Assembly: GCF_040869045.1 (NCBI RefSeq)
Contig: NC_090320.1
Span: forward strand, 147,830,941 to 147,894,940
Direction: 5' to 3'
DNA from: Eurosta solidaginis
Taxonomy: Eukaryota; Arthropoda; Insecta; Diptera; Tephritidae
DNA length: 64,000 bases
Of the stretch, positions 1 to 10,630 are shown one piece after another. A model generated the notes under the pieces. It was not told where the DNA came from, ran no database searches, and worked only from the letters and a program-made list of their open reading frames with translations. The translations under genes and the position numbers were made by a program. Every line of letters begins with the position of its first letter. Positions within the stretch are counted from its first letter, which is position 1.

Positions 1-291
1 CATAAATATCCACGCACCATACTACTCCTTGTTGAATACAATGAATTTGTATTTGCCCGCATACTGTGCTTTCCAGCCTTCGCTAAGACTATTGTGTGTT
101 TGTACATTTGTTTGTTGTCACCTGATTCTAACGTTGCGTTTGCTTTGCTCGATGCTTTTAACATCTGTTGTACGGCGTGCCTTGGTGTGTTGTATGTTAG
201 TGCGTAAGTATGTACAGCTAAATTCCAATTAGTACAAAGATTATCGACAAGTAAAGATGTTGCAGGCGCAAACTTCGGTGGAAAGCAGCGG
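1..291. other. No feature seen
   Basis: AT-rich sequence without a credible gene. The short open frames here have no recognisable domain and no repeat boundary falls inside this stretch. Confidence 0.5.
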
Positions 292-534
292 AGCTTCACA
301 AAATTCTAGTAGGTCACTTTCACCACACCAAAAAATTTAAAAAAAATTTTTAACATAACTTAAACGCACAAATACACTGATTGGAGTTTTAGAAAGTAAA
401 AGTTAAAATTCTGAACACATTAGCTGAATAAAAAGTGTACAAATAATTGTTAAATAACAAATAAAGACTGTGGTAGTTTAACAAATTCTGCTGTGGTAAG
501 TGGTGAACGTGACCTACTAGAATTTTGTGAAGCT
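292..534. mobile_element. Short foldback MITE with 34-bp inverted ends
   Basis: Positions 292-325 and 501-534 are inverted copies differing at one base, enclosing about 175 bp of non-coding AT-rich DNA. Size and structure fit a non-autonomous DNA transposon. No clear target-site duplication is visible, so the superfamily is not assigned and the true ends could lie a few bases away. Confidence 0.6.
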
Positions 535-911
535 TGCTTCACACGATTTTTCGTCCCTGCAACATCTTACTTTTGGATTAGTAGCTGCGCTTATTTTTGA
601 CGACTTGCTGCTGATCTCCGTTCACTTAAGTTATTATGTATGTTGTGTTTGTAGCTGGGTGCATTGGATTGCGTTGTTCGTGTACAAAGGGTTGGTTGAT
701 CGATGCATTTTTTGTTTTGTGCGTATCCACTTCTCTTCCAGATGTTCAGTATATGTTAGGATGATCCTATATTTAAAATTTATGTGGGCGGAAATGTAAA
801 TATTTTGCTTGAGTGCAAAAGTGTGCAAGTCTAATTTGTCCTTCAATTTAGTAATTACTAATTCAATATAAAATATAATATATATATTTTGGCGCATAAT
901 TCTTAAGGGGG
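535..911. other. No feature seen
   Basis: Non-coding DNA between the foldback element and the tandem duplication. The overlapping open frames on both strands show no domain. Confidence 0.45.
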
Positions 912-1124
912 AATGTACATTTCGGTACTTCATAGGAAATGTATAAGTTATAAATTCAAAGTTATAAAATTCAAATATTATATTACAAAATGTATGATCG
1001 AGAATGTGAATCTACATTTCGGGTAGTTCATAGGAAATGTATAAGTTATAAATTCAAATACTGTTATAAATTCAAAGTTATAAAATTCAAATATTATATA
1101 TCAAAATGTATGATCGAGAATGTA
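912..1124. repeat. Tandem duplication, about 100 bp x 2
   Basis: A unit beginning near 912 (tacatttcggtacttcatag) is repeated from 1012 with small indels. Both copies end in a shared segment containing atgtatgatcgagaatgt. It lies directly downstream (element sense) of the truncated Gypsy remnant and may be part of its break point. Confidence 0.75.
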
Positions 1125-1704
1125 TATGTATATATGTATATGTCGTGAAGGTACAAAACCCTCGGCTTTGGGGTCCTCACAGTATTCAGTCGATTTTAAG
1201 TGTGGTGAGTTAATATCGACGTCCAGCCTTCTGTCCTGAGTGTCGATCTCGTCCAAGCCAATTCGCGATAGGGCGTCAGGCACTACGTTTTGGGTCCCCT
1301 TACGGTGTTCTATCGTAAAATCATACGCCTGCAGCCTAAGGCTCCATCTTGCTAGCCGGCCTGAGAGATCTTTTTGGCTGCTTCAAGCTAGCATGATCCG
1401 TTATCCTCGTAAAAGGTAGACCCTGCAAGCAGAGCCTGAACCTCTTTATGCTTATTACGGCTGCGTTACACCCCAGTTCCGTAATACTGTAATTACGTTG
1501 CGCTTTATTAAGTTTTGCGGATACATACGCTATTGGTCGCTCGTTGTTGTCGTAGTCTAGTTGGAACAGTACTCCCCCTACCCCTTCAGTAGATGCATCA
1601 CACTGTATGTAAAAATTTCTATTGAAGTCTGGATGTGTCAGTACGGGTGCCGATATCAGGCTCTGTTTTAAGCTGTTGAAAGCTTTCGTAGCTTCTTCCG
1701 TCAT
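1125..1704 (-). pseudogene. Gypsy-type RNase H remnant
   Basis: Minus-strand frames read as the RNase H part of a Ty3/Gypsy polyprotein. The segment at 1336-1704 has the YIQCDAST start of the domain (first catalytic Asp), a GGVLFQ strand and RNYSITELGC (catalytic Glu). The segment ending near 1140 has the PDALSR motif that closes this domain. One frame change lies between them at about 1.3 kb. No integrase follows: similarity stops near 1140, so the element is truncated at its 3' side. The frame is not translatable as one protein. Confidence 0.85.
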
Positions 1705-2530
1705 TGCAAACTTCTCTATATTTTCTTTCGTCCTTCTGTCGTGTAGTGGTGCAGCAATCGTGGCATAGTCTCGTATATATCGTCTCTACAATCCCGTCAT
1801 CCCCAGGAACCTTCTAAGCCGCTTAGGAGTTCGTGGCGAATAGCCACTATTTTACTATCGTCTTCTGTACGGATACATCCGTCCCCATCCACGTATCCAA
1901 GATAGCGCACTTCCTTGAAACAAAATTTGCTCATCTCAACGTTGATCGTCAATTTCGCATCACGAAAACATTTAGCTACAACAGATAACACATATAAATG
2001 AGACGAAAAATCTTCTGACCAAATAAGTAAATCGTCTAAATATACAAATATGGATTCACGAAGGGAAGCGCATATGACCTTGTCAATTAAACGACACATG
2101 CGCTGTGCCACGTTACACAGTCCAAAGGCATTACCGTAAAATGGTACAAAGGTCTACCAGGTACTTTGGAAGCCGTCTTTTCTCTTGACTTTGTCTCTAA
2201 TGGTATCTGCTAAACGCGTCTTTTAAGTCGATAGCAGATATATAGCGGGTATTTTGTAGTCGGCTTAAAATACCATCGATATATGGGAGTGGATAGGCGT
2301 CTTTTATGGTGCGTTCATTAACTTTTCGGGCATGAAGGCAAGTCTGTTCTTGGTTCCCTTGATTACAAGGGTTACAGGTGAGTTCCCGCAGCTGTTGCTC
2401 TCTTCTTTTACTCCCATCTCTAGCATGCGATTGAGCTCGATTTATATAAACTTCTACATTGCTGAAGAAATAGGGTAACGTCTTTGTTTTACGGGTAGGT
2501 GTTCCTCCGTCACTTCAATAATATGTTCCT
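1705..2530 (-). pseudogene. Gypsy-type reverse transcriptase remnant
   Basis: The open segment at 1797-2111 carries FVYLDDLLIWS, the YxDD active site of a Gypsy reverse transcriptase, followed by the usual thumb motif (FCFKEVRYLGY). Sequence up to about 2.5 kb appears to carry upstream palm and fingers motifs in shifted frames with stops. It belongs to the same decayed element as the RNase H downstream and the protease upstream. Function is lost. Confidence 0.85.
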
Positions 2531-3272
2531 CCATGTCTGTTTTCCCAGTCCAAGAACAGCACACGACGGAAACTGTGCCTTTATGTCCTCTAGCGCTTTA
2601 TTCTCTCCAGGGTTCAGTGTGTGTTACACCGCATCAAAATACCCCCGCGTCGGGTGCAAGTTCTGATACGACATCACTTTTAGACGTGTCACTTTGTCGC
2701 CTACTGACGACACTTAGCTCGAAAGCCCGTCAAAGCTCAACGCCTAAGTATAATTCCTGCTGTAGGGCAGGGACAATCAAGAACTCCAGATCCCGAGTCA
2801 TACCATCACACAAAACTGGCAGTGTAGTAACACCTTGCACGGGTATTTCGCTCCCATTAGCCGTTCTTATGTTTTAACCTTTAACTGGTAATATCAAAAT
2901 CTCATTACCATTTAAAATTTTATCGGCATTTTTGCCTAAACAACAAGCTCCTAGACCTGAGTCCAACAAAGCTAATACCTCTTGCCCTCCTACCACAGTC
3001 CTCGCAAACAATCGATTATCTCCTTCGATTGTCACTATGGTTGCTATTATCTTATTCCTAATCCCCTTAAAATTCTTTTTATTTTCTTTCACCTTCTGTA
3101 TTTTGTTGAAATTCCTCTTCGTTATTCCATTATTCCGCTTTGATAACTCCTCACAAAATATATGCCTTCGGGCTTCTTCATAAATCCCTAACATGAAGGC
3201 TATCTCTTTCCTTTTTTGATTTATTTTCTTCGCTCTGATCGCCCCGCTGCTCTGGCCAGAGTGCCGGGACAT
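2531..3272 (-). pseudogene. Gypsy-type aspartic protease and linker remnant
   Basis: At 2874-3272 the minus strand encodes a basic, lysine-rich segment followed by ARTVVGGQEVLALLDSGLGA. This is a retroviral-type aspartic protease core with DSG in place of the usual DTG/DSG catalytic triad. The stretch down to 2.53 kb should join protease to reverse transcriptase but is interrupted by stops. The order gag-PR-RT-RH on the minus strand agrees with a single Gypsy copy. Confidence 0.7.
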
Positions 3273-3870
3273 CTCCGCCAGACCCCGGTTTCCCGCCCAG
3301 GTTTGAACACACAGAAGGACGAGTCACTGCCACATACAAAACATTTCATTAGGTGAAAGGATGATGTACATTTACTGTCCTCTGCTGCTGCAGCCGGGTT
3401 TCAATGTAGTAGTCTACCGGCATTCCACAGCAAAGCACAACATGAGGTGAAATGGTGACGAACAAAACGTCTGGTTTGAGACCCTACTTACATTTTTACT
3501 TGGGTTATTAGGCGGATCACGTACACTTGAGTTAGGATTATAAGGCGAAGGATTGTATGGAGGAGGAGGGGGTTTACACATATCACGTGAAGAGGCGGGA
3601 CCAGGCTAACAAACTTCTAGCTCACTAGCTCCTTTGAAACGAACCCTATTCTCCCTTATGAGCTTCTCAGCACGCTTGCATTCATATTTTAGCTCAGCTA
3701 GGGTCGTTGATTTAGTGGCAAAATTTTATTTCGCTAAGAACGGCTTTATATTTCCCTTTATAATGTTGACTGATTGAGGTATGTAATTCTGGTTCTCAGG
3801 CGGATAGTGAGATCATGAATATCAGCATAGAACTCGCTCCATGATCTCGCGGATCACCTCATAATCTGAG
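3273..3870 (-). pseudogene. Gypsy gag remnant
   Basis: Minus-strand frames upstream of the protease show gag-like features: a proline-rich stretch (PPPPPYNPSPYNP type, about 3.53-3.57 kb), a charged helix-like segment with KYECKRAEKLIREN near 3.65-3.70 kb, and a possible partial zinc-knuckle pair (CFVC) near 3.34 kb that lacks the usual His. Stops and frame changes interrupt it. Assignment rests mainly on its position upstream of the protease. Confidence 0.5.
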
Positions 3871-3979
3871 TCTGCCGAATTGAATTGGGCCAAACGTTCC
3901 GTTTTTAGGCGAGAGTGGCAAAAGTGTCAGTAAATAATAATTACCTGTAAATATACACATACTTATATTTTTACATATT

Positions 3980-3991
3980 ACATATTTATAC
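3980..3991 (+). repeat. 12-bp target-site duplication, left copy (PLE1)
   Basis: acatatttatac abuts the left end of the Penelope-like composite. The identical 12 bases occur immediately right of it at 10631-10642. A perfect 12-mer at exactly both ends marks a single insertion event. Confidence 0.9.
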
Positions 3992-4041
3992 GATGTATAT
4001 TGGAACGATTTTCCGTCATCCCTTGTCAAATTTGGTTTTGA

Positions 4042-4078
4042 GACAAACCGGTTTCGGCGTTGTGCCATCATCAGTGTC
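4042..4078 (-). ncRNA. Hammerhead ribozyme, PLE1 minus copy
   Basis: Reading the minus strand from 4078 to 4042: stem I strand GACA, core CUGAUGA, a stem-loop closed by GGC/GCC, core GAAA, the palindrome ACCGGU, then U and the stem I partner UGUC. All conserved hammerhead core bases (CUGANGA and GAA) are present. The stem III segment has no loop and can only pair in a dimer. Identical to the two plus-strand copies. Confidence 0.75.
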
Positions 4079-4219
4079 GATTTTCGTTCTGATCTGTTGT
4101 TGTCATTTGTCCTGTATTTATAGTTCGTAGGTATATGAGCAGGTGTTGTCAAATTGATGCTTGTGTATATTTAGTTATGTGTATGTGCTGTGTGTTCGTT
4201 CAGAACCGAGGGTGGTTTA

Positions 4220-6593
4220 CTAATCGATTTGTGTGGCTGACTGGGGTAGGTAGAAATCTGTGATTTTAGTCGTTTGACCTTCTTTGTCGGTTTTTTGTTT
4301 TGGTGTGTTAATTGTTTTGTGTTTATTTGTTGTTGTGCGTTTGTCTGTTGTACCTGTGTGATTAAGTTGTTTCCTGTAAACAAGTTTTAAAGGCTCGAAT
4401 ATTGTGTCAGAAATGGTGTTTATCTGTTCGTTTATTATTCTACCGTCGAATGTTTTCTGTTTGTAGATTTCCATATTTTCGAGTACGTTGAGACGTCGGC
4501 CCTTTTCTTGTATGTGAAGAACCCTAACTGTTTTATTGATGTTTGCTGGGGAACATTCATTCTCGACCATGTGATTCGCGAAGTTAGACTCGGGTATAAT
4601 GTTTGGATTCCGTATTTTTTTGTTGTAATCTCTAATATGTTCTCTGAACCTCGTTCTTATTTGCCGTCCTGTTTGTCCTATGTAACTATGCTGGCATCCG
4701 CAGGTAAGCTTGTATACGCCGTGGCTGCTAAACGGATCCTCTGAGTTAATGTTAGTTCTTAGTTTTCGCCCTAGATTGTTCGATGTTTTGAATGCTGTGT
4801 TAATGTTGTATTTTTTAAAGAAATTTGCCAATTTATATGTTGCTTTTCCAGTATATGTCATAGTCGTCCAGCTATTATTTTCTTTTTCATTATTTCTTTT
4901 TGGTTCTCCATTTGTCCTTCTGAGCTTATCTACTAGTGCTTTTTTATATCCGTTGTTTGCAGCGATATTATATATGACCTCAAGTTCTCTCTTATATGCC
5001 TCTTGTGTAAGAGGTGTTCTTTCAAGTCTATGTACCAAGTGCCTTAATGCTGCATTTTTATGATGTTGAGGGTGATTTGAGGTATTGTGTATTATTGTGT
5101 CGGTAGCCGTTGACTTTCTATATATGTCATAGTTAAATCTTTTGGCTTCTTTATCAATATTTATCGTGAGGTCTAGATAGTTGATTCCTCCGTCTTTTTC
5201 GGTTTCCATTGTAAATTTTATATTGCCGTGCTGTTTGTTGAGGTACTCCAGTACGAGCTCTTCGTTATTAGTAGTTAAAACGCATATTATGTCATCCACG
5301 TATCTAGCATAAAATGACACGCCTAATTTGGACTTCAGCTCCTGTATGTACTTTTCTTCCAGATTTTGCATGAACACTTCCATAAGAATTGCTGATGTGG
5401 GGCTTCCCATTCCAAGACCGTTTGTTTGTCTATATATTTTATTGTTGAATTTAAAATAGTTTTGACGTAAAGTGGTTCTTAGCATATTTGTGATTTGCAT
5501 ACTTTTTACTTTGTTTTTTGTGTTATGAACTATTGTTGAGCTAACTATGTCCAAAGTCTCCGACAGTGGTATAGATGGGTATAGATCTTTTATGTCAAAA
5601 GATACCAATTTGCTGTTTCTTGTTAGCTCTACGGTCTCGAGTCTCTCTATTAGTTCTGTTGTGTTAGCTATTGCATATTCGTTCCTTAGCTCCAGAGTGT
5701 CTATCAATATCGTTTTTAAATATTTGGACAGTTTGTAACATGGTGCCGATTTAAAATTAATGATGGGCCTCATTGGCGTGTCCGGCTTGTGGATTTTTGG
5801 TAGCGCAACCAGTGGAGGAGCCGAAGGGTTCATTTGGACCAATCTATGTGCCATGTTAGAATCTACTATATTTGTTGCATTTTTTATAGCAACTTTGATT
5901 TGTTTTTGGTATTCATCTGTGGGATCCTCTCTCATTCTACGACATTTCATTTCCTCTATGAGATCCTCGGTTTTGGATATATATTTCTCTTTTTCGATTA
6001 GCACAGTGGTGTTTCCTTTGTCCGCTTTCGTTGTGACAATATTGTTTTTCCTTAGTTTATGCCGTAGATTCTTTATTGTTTTCTCCTCTGTATTCGGTTT
6101 TTGTCCTTCCTGTGCTTTCGCCTCCTTTCTTATGATTTCCCTGCACATGTGTCTTGCGTGCTCCTGTTCTTCCTGTGGTATCAATGATATTGCGATCTCC
6201 GCATCTACAATCGCTTGCTCCGTTTTTCTTACTGTATTCTGGTCCATGATATTGTGCTTCAGGCCCTTTTCGAGAAGTTGTGCCTCTTCCTTGGTAATGG
6301 CCACTGTTGTGAGGTTAACGAACTTGTCATGAAACTGGTGAGTGTTTTGGTTTTGGTTACCCTCTTGTCGTCCTGCCAGCTTATCCAATTTTCGGTTCAG
6401 CGACCTGTATTTTTGTTGTAGTTCCTGATCGACCTCTGTCTTAATGCGGTCGAAGCATTCCATTAATACAGTCGTAGGTAGTTGTTCTGCCAATCTTAAA
6501 TGGATAGATAATAACTTGGCATTTATCTCATCCTTTTTCGAGTATAAGCTTTCCAACTCATATTTTAAAAAATCCTTTTCCGCTTTTCTAACT
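4220..6593 (-). pseudogene. PLE1 RT/GIY-YIG polyprotein, 5'-truncated minus copy
   Basis: An uninterrupted minus-strand frame of about 790 codons that begins at the truncation point, so it lacks roughly the first 145 residues of the full copy. It contains the Penelope-type reverse transcriptase with YVDDI and a C-terminal GIY-YIG endonuclease (GVYKLTCGC...YIGQTGRQI). Unlike the full plus copy, its C-terminus reads on through the four-A run at 4384-4391 into about 41 further residues ending SATQID. That is probably the ancestral C-terminus, because the plus partial copy agrees. There is no ATG at the truncated end. It is expected to be dead because of the 5' loss, not because of internal damage. 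Confidence 0.88.
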
Positions 6594-6597
6594 GTTT

Positions 6598-6608
6598 AAT
6601 TTAATAAT
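6598..6608. other. 11-bp filler at the PLE1 head-to-head junction
   Basis: aatttaataat separates the truncated 5' side of the minus copy (ends ctaactgttt at 6597) from the truncated 5' side of the plus partial copy. It matches neither copy at this position and looks like untemplated or short-template filler. Confidence 0.7.
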
Positions 6609-7529
6609 TAATTTAACTATGACATATATAGAAAGTCAACGGCTACCGACACAATAATACACAATACCTCAAATCACCCTCAACATCATAAAAATGCAGC
6701 ATTAAGGCACTTGGTACATAGACTTGAAAGAACACCTCTTACACAAGAGGCATATAAGAGAGAACTTGAGGTCATATATAATATCGCTGCAAACAACGGA
6801 TATAAAAAAGCACTAGTAGATAAGCTCAGAAGGACAAATGGAGAACCAAAAAGAAATAATGAAAAAGAAAATAATAGCTGGACGACTATGACATATACTG
6901 GAAAAGCAACATATAAATTGGCAAATTTCTTTAAAAAATACAACATTAACACAGCATTCAAAACATCGAACAATCTAGGGCGAAAACTAAGAACTAACAT
7001 TAACTCAGAGGATCCGTTTAGCAGCCACGGCGTATACAAGCTTACCTGCGGATGCCAGCATAGTTACATAGGACAAACAGGACGGCAAATAAGAACGAGG
7101 TTCAGAGAACATATTAGAGATTACAACAAAAAAATACGGAATCCAAACATTATACCCGAGTCTAACTTCGCGAATCACATGGTCGAGAATGAATGTTCCC
7201 CAGCAAACATCAATAAAACAGTTAGGGTTCTTCACATACAAGAAAAGGGCCGACGTCTCAACGTACTCGAAAATATGGAAATCTACAAACAGAAAACATT
7301 CGACGGTAGAATAATAAACGAACAGATAAACACCATTTCTGACACAATATTCGAGCCTTTAAAACTTGTTTACAGGAAACAACTTAATCACACAGGTACA
7401 ACAGACAAACGCACAACAACAAATAAACACAAAACAATTAACACACCAAAACAAAAAACCGACAAAGAAGGTCAAACGACTAAAATCACAGATTTCTACC
7501 TACCCCAGTCAGCCACACAAATCGATTAG
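6609..7529 (+). pseudogene. PLE1 partial plus copy (C-terminal RT and GIY-YIG)
   Basis: A plus-strand segment equivalent to about 9439 onwards in the full copy. It is open from the junction to the TAG at 7527-7529 and encodes the end of the reverse transcriptase, the basic linker and the full GIY-YIG domain (HSYIGQTGRQIRTRFREH), followed by the same 41-residue tail as the minus copy. It ends in the pseudo-LTR from which the full copy starts. As the upstream member of the tandem pair it may mainly supply the 5' pseudo-LTR. Confidence 0.88.
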
Positions 7530-7670
7530 TAACCCACCCTCGGTTCTGAACGAACACACAGCACATACACATAACTAAATATACACAAGCATCAATTTGA
7601 CAATACCTGCTCATATACCTACGAACTATAAATACAGGACAAATGACAACAACAGATCAGAACGAAAATC

Positions 7671-7707
7671 GACACTGATGATGGCACAACGCCGAAACCG
7701 GTTTGTC
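7671..7707 (+). ncRNA. Hammerhead ribozyme, left pseudo-LTR of PLE1
   Basis: GACA (7671-7674), CUGAUGA (7675-7681), hairpin UGGCACAACGCC (7682-7693), GAAA (7694-7697), CCGGUU (7698-7703) and UGUC (7704-7707). GACA pairs with UGUC as stem I. GGC/GCC is stem II, with one extra base after the core. ACCGGU is self-complementary, so stem III can form between two molecules. Predicted cleavage is just before 7704. Hammerheads in Penelope-like pseudo-LTRs are known; the assignment here is from the core and the pairing. The first in-frame ATG codons of the polyprotein (7678 and 7681) lie inside the catalytic core. Confidence 0.8.
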
Positions 7708-10218
7708 TCAAAACCAAATTTGACAAGGGATGACGGAAAATCGTTCCAATATACATCATTTATCCACCCTGTCGGAAAATCAACCAAACAAGATAAGTCA
7801 GTTATTGCTTGTCAGGCTTTTAACTTGAACGCGAACGGACTACTAACAATTTACAAGCGACGCCTACTGAAAATATATAAAGCAAAGGCGAGCATTTGGT
7901 TCAACAAACAATGCCTGGAATTGAATGTTACTCCGAAATTCGCAAAAATAACAATAAAGGCAAATACCAAATCTAGCAGGAAAACAGTTAGAAAAGCGGA
8001 AAAGGATTTTTTAAAATATGAGTTGGAAAGCTTATACTCGAAGAAGGATGAGATAAATGCCGAGTTATTATCTATCCATTTAATATTGGCAGAACAACTA
8101 CCTACGACTGTATTAATGGAATGCTTCGACCGCATTAAGACAGAGGTCGATCAGGAACTACAACAAAAATACAGGTCGCTGAACCGAAAATTGGATAAGC
8201 TGGCAGGACGACAAGAGGGTAGCCAAAACCAAAACACTCACCAGTTTCATGACAAGTTCGTTAACCTCACAACAGTGGCCATTACCAAGGAAGAGGCACA
8301 ACTTCTCGAAAAGGGCCTGAAGCACAATATCATGGACCAGAATACAGTAAGAAAAACGGAGCAAGCGATTGTAGATGCGGAGATCGCAATATCATTGATA
8401 CCACAGGAAGAACAGGAGCACGCAAGACACATGTGCAGGGAAATCATAAGAAAGGAGGCGAAAGCACAGGAAGGACAAAAACCGAATACAGAGGAGAAAA
8501 CAATAAAGAATCTACGGCATAAACTAAGGAAAAACAATATTGTCACAACGAAAGCGGACAAAGGAAACACCACTGTGCTAATCGAAAAAGAGAAATATAT
8601 ATCCAAAACCGAGGATCTCATAGAGGAAATGAAATGTCGTAGAATGAGAGAGGATCCCACAGATGAATACCAAAAACAAATCAAAGTTGCTATAAAAAAT
8701 GCAACAAATATAGTAGATTCTAACATGGCACATAGATTGGTCCAAATGAACCCTTCGGCTCCTCCACTGGTTGCGCTACCAAAAATCCACAAGCCGGACA
8801 CGCCAATGAGGCCCATCATTAATTTTAAATCGGCACCATGTTACAAACTGTCCAAATATTTAAAAACGATATTGATAGACACTCTGGAGCTAAGGAACGA
8901 ATATGCAATAGCTAACACAACAGAACTAATAGAGAGACTCGAGACCGTAGAGCTAACAAGAAACAGCAAATTGGTATCTTTTGACATAAAAGATCTATAC
9001 CCATCTATACCACTATCGGAGACTTTGGACATAGTTAGCTCAACAATAGTTCATAACACAAAAAACAAAGTAAAAAGTATGCAAATCACAAATATGCTAA
9101 GAACCACTTTACGTCAAAACTATTTTAAATTCAACAATAAAATATATAGACAAACAAACGGTCTTGGAATGGGAAGCCCCACATCAGCAATTCTTATGGA
9201 AGTGTTCATGCAAAATCTGGAAGAAAAGTACATACAGGAGCTGAAGTCCAAATTAGGCGTGTCATTTTATGCTAGATACGTGGATGACATAATATGCGTT
9301 TTAACTACTAATAACGAAGAGCTCGTACTGGAGTACCTCAACAAACAGCACGGCAATATAAAATTTACAATGGAAACCGAAAAAGACGGAGGAATCAACT
9401 ATCTAGACCTCACGATAAATATTGATAAAGAAGCCAAAAGATTTAACTATGACATATATAGAAAGTCAACGGCTACCGACACAATAATACACAATACCTC
9501 AAATCACCCTCAACATCATAAAAATGCAGCATTAAGGCACTTGGTACATAGACTTGAAAGAACACCTCTTACACAAGAGGCATATAAGAGAGAACTTGAG
9601 GTCATATATAATATCGCTGCAAACAACGGATATAAAAAAGCACTAGTAGATAAGCTCAGAAGGACAAATGGAGAACCAAAAAGAAATAATGAAAAAGAAA
9701 ATAATAGCTGGACGACTATGACATATACTGGAAAAGCAACATATAAATTGGCAAATTTCTTTAAAAAATACAACATTAACACAGCATTCAAAACATCGAA
9801 CAATCTAGGGCGAAAACTAAGAACTAACATTAACTCAGAGGATCCGTTTAGCAGCCACGGCGTATACAAGCTTACCTGCGGATGCCAGCATAGTTACATA
9901 GGACAAACAGGACGGCAAATAAGAACGAGGTTCAGAGAACATATTAGAGATTACAACAAAAAAATACGGAATCCAAACATTATACCCGAGTCTAACTTCG
10001 CGAATCACATGGTCGATAATGAATGTTCCCCAGCAAACATCAATAAAACAGTTAGGGTTCTTCACATACAAGAAAAGGGCCGACGTCTCAACGTACTCGA
10101 AAATATGGAAATCTACAAACAGAAAACATTCGACGGTAGAATAATAAACGAACAGATAAACACCATTTCTGACACAATATTCGAGCCTTTAAAAACTTGT
10201 TTACAGGAAACAACTTAA
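7678..10218 (+). CDS. Penelope-like RT with GIY-YIG endonuclease (full copy)
   Basis: An open frame of 846 residues from the first in-frame ATG (an upstream stop at 7576 limits any extension to 33 non-ATG codons). The N-terminal 180 residues are basic and unassigned. The reverse transcriptase core spans roughly residues 300-600, with KPDTPMRPI, SFDIKDLYPSIP, TNGLGMGSPTS and the YVDDI active site at 9277-9291. The GIY-YIG endonuclease follows near residues 720-800 (YKLTCGC, YIGQTGRQ, RFREH). Penelope enzymes nick target DNA with GIY-YIG and prime reverse transcription there. A five-A run at 10191-10195 (four A in the sister copies) shifts the frame, so the protein ends LKTCLQETT and loses the 41-residue tail. 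The start inside a ribozyme is odd: a spliced or non-AUG start is possible. Confidence 0.85.
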   Translation: MMAQRRNRFVSKPNLTRDDGKSFQYTSFIHPVGKSTKQDKSVIACQAFNLNANGLLTIYKRRLLKIYKAKASIWFNKQCLELNVTPKFAKITIKANTKSSRKTVRKAEKDFLKYELESLYSKKDEINAELLSIHLILAEQLPTTVLMECFDRIKTEVDQELQQKYRSLNRKLDKLAGRQEGSQNQNTHQFHDKFVNLTTVAITKEEAQLLEKGLKHNIMDQNTVRKTEQAIVDAEIAISLIPQEEQEHARHMCREIIRKEAKAQEGQKPNTEEKTIKNLRHKLRKNNIVTTKADKGNTTVLIEKEKYISKTEDLIEEMKCRRMREDPTDEYQKQIKVAIKNATNIVDSNMAHRLVQMNPSAPPLVALPKIHKPDTPMRPIINFKSAPCYKLSKYLKTILIDTLELRNEYAIANTTELIERLETVELTRNSKLVSFDIKDLYPSIPLSETLDIVSSTIVHNTKNKVKSMQITNMLRTTLRQNYFKFNNKIYRQTNGLGMGSPTSAILMEVFMQNLEEKYIQELKSKLGVSFYARYVDDIICVLTTNNEELVLEYLNKQHGNIKFTMETEKDGGINYLDLTINIDKEAKRFNYDIYRKSTATDTIIHNTSNHPQHHKNAALRHLVHRLERTPLTQEAYKRELEVIYNIAANNGYKKALVDKLRRTNGEPKRNNEKENNSWTTMTYTGKATYKLANFFKKYNINTAFKTSNNLGRKLRTNINSEDPFSSHGVYKLTCGCQHSYIGQTGRQIRTRFREHIRDYNKKIRNPNIIPESNFANHMVDNECSPANINKTVRVLHIQEKGRRLNVLENMEIYKQKTFDGRIINEQINTISDTIFEPLKTCLQETT

Positions 10219-10505
10219 TCACACAGGTACAACAGACAAACGCACAACAACAAATAAACACAAAACAATTAACACACCTAAACAAAAAACCGACAAAGAA
10301 GGTCAAACGACTAAAATCACAGATTTCTACCTACCCCAGTCAGCCACACAAATCGATTAGTAAACCACCCTCGGTTCTGAACGAACACACAGCACATACA
10401 CATAACTAAATATACACAAGCATCAATTTGACAATACCTGCTCATATACCTACGAACTATAAATACAGGACAAATGACAACAACAGATCAGAACGAAAAT
10501 CGACA

Positions 10506-10538
10506 CTGATGATGGCACAACGCCGAAACCGGTTTGTC
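10506..10538 (+). ncRNA. Hammerhead ribozyme, right pseudo-LTR of PLE1
   Basis: Third copy of the same motif: core CUGAUGA at 10506-10512, GAAA at 10525-10528, palindromic stem III 10529-10534, stem I partners GACA (10502-10505) and UGUC (10535-10538). Distance to the left-hand copy is 2831 bp, the expected length of a unit released by cleavage at both ribozymes. Confidence 0.78.
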
Positions 10539-10630
10539 TCAAAACCAAATTTGACAAGGGATGACGGAAAATCGTTCCAATATACATCATTTATCCACCC
10601 TGTCGGAAAATCAACCAAACAAGATAAGTC

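Larger units (their letters stand above)
3992..10630 (+). mobile_element. Penelope-like element composite (PLE1)
   Basis: A 6.6-kb insertion flanked by the 12-bp duplication acatatttatac. It holds three closely similar copies of one Penelope-like retroelement: a minus-strand copy truncated at its 5' side (3992-6597), an 11-bp filler (6598-6608), a plus-strand 5'-truncated copy (from 6609), and a full plus-strand copy joined to it in tandem. The plus-strand direct repeat (6609-7799 versus about 9439-10630) forms the pseudo-LTRs, with a unit length of about 2831 bp. The few differences between copies indicate very recent origin. Penelope-like elements encode a telomerase-related reverse transcriptase fused to a GIY-YIG endonuclease, and both are visible here. 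Confidence 0.93.

Noticed and set aside
4508..6421. Plus-strand open frames antisense to the PLE1 minus copy
   Set aside because: They mirror the reverse transcriptase/endonuclease frame exactly and recur wherever that gene recurs; no independent domain.
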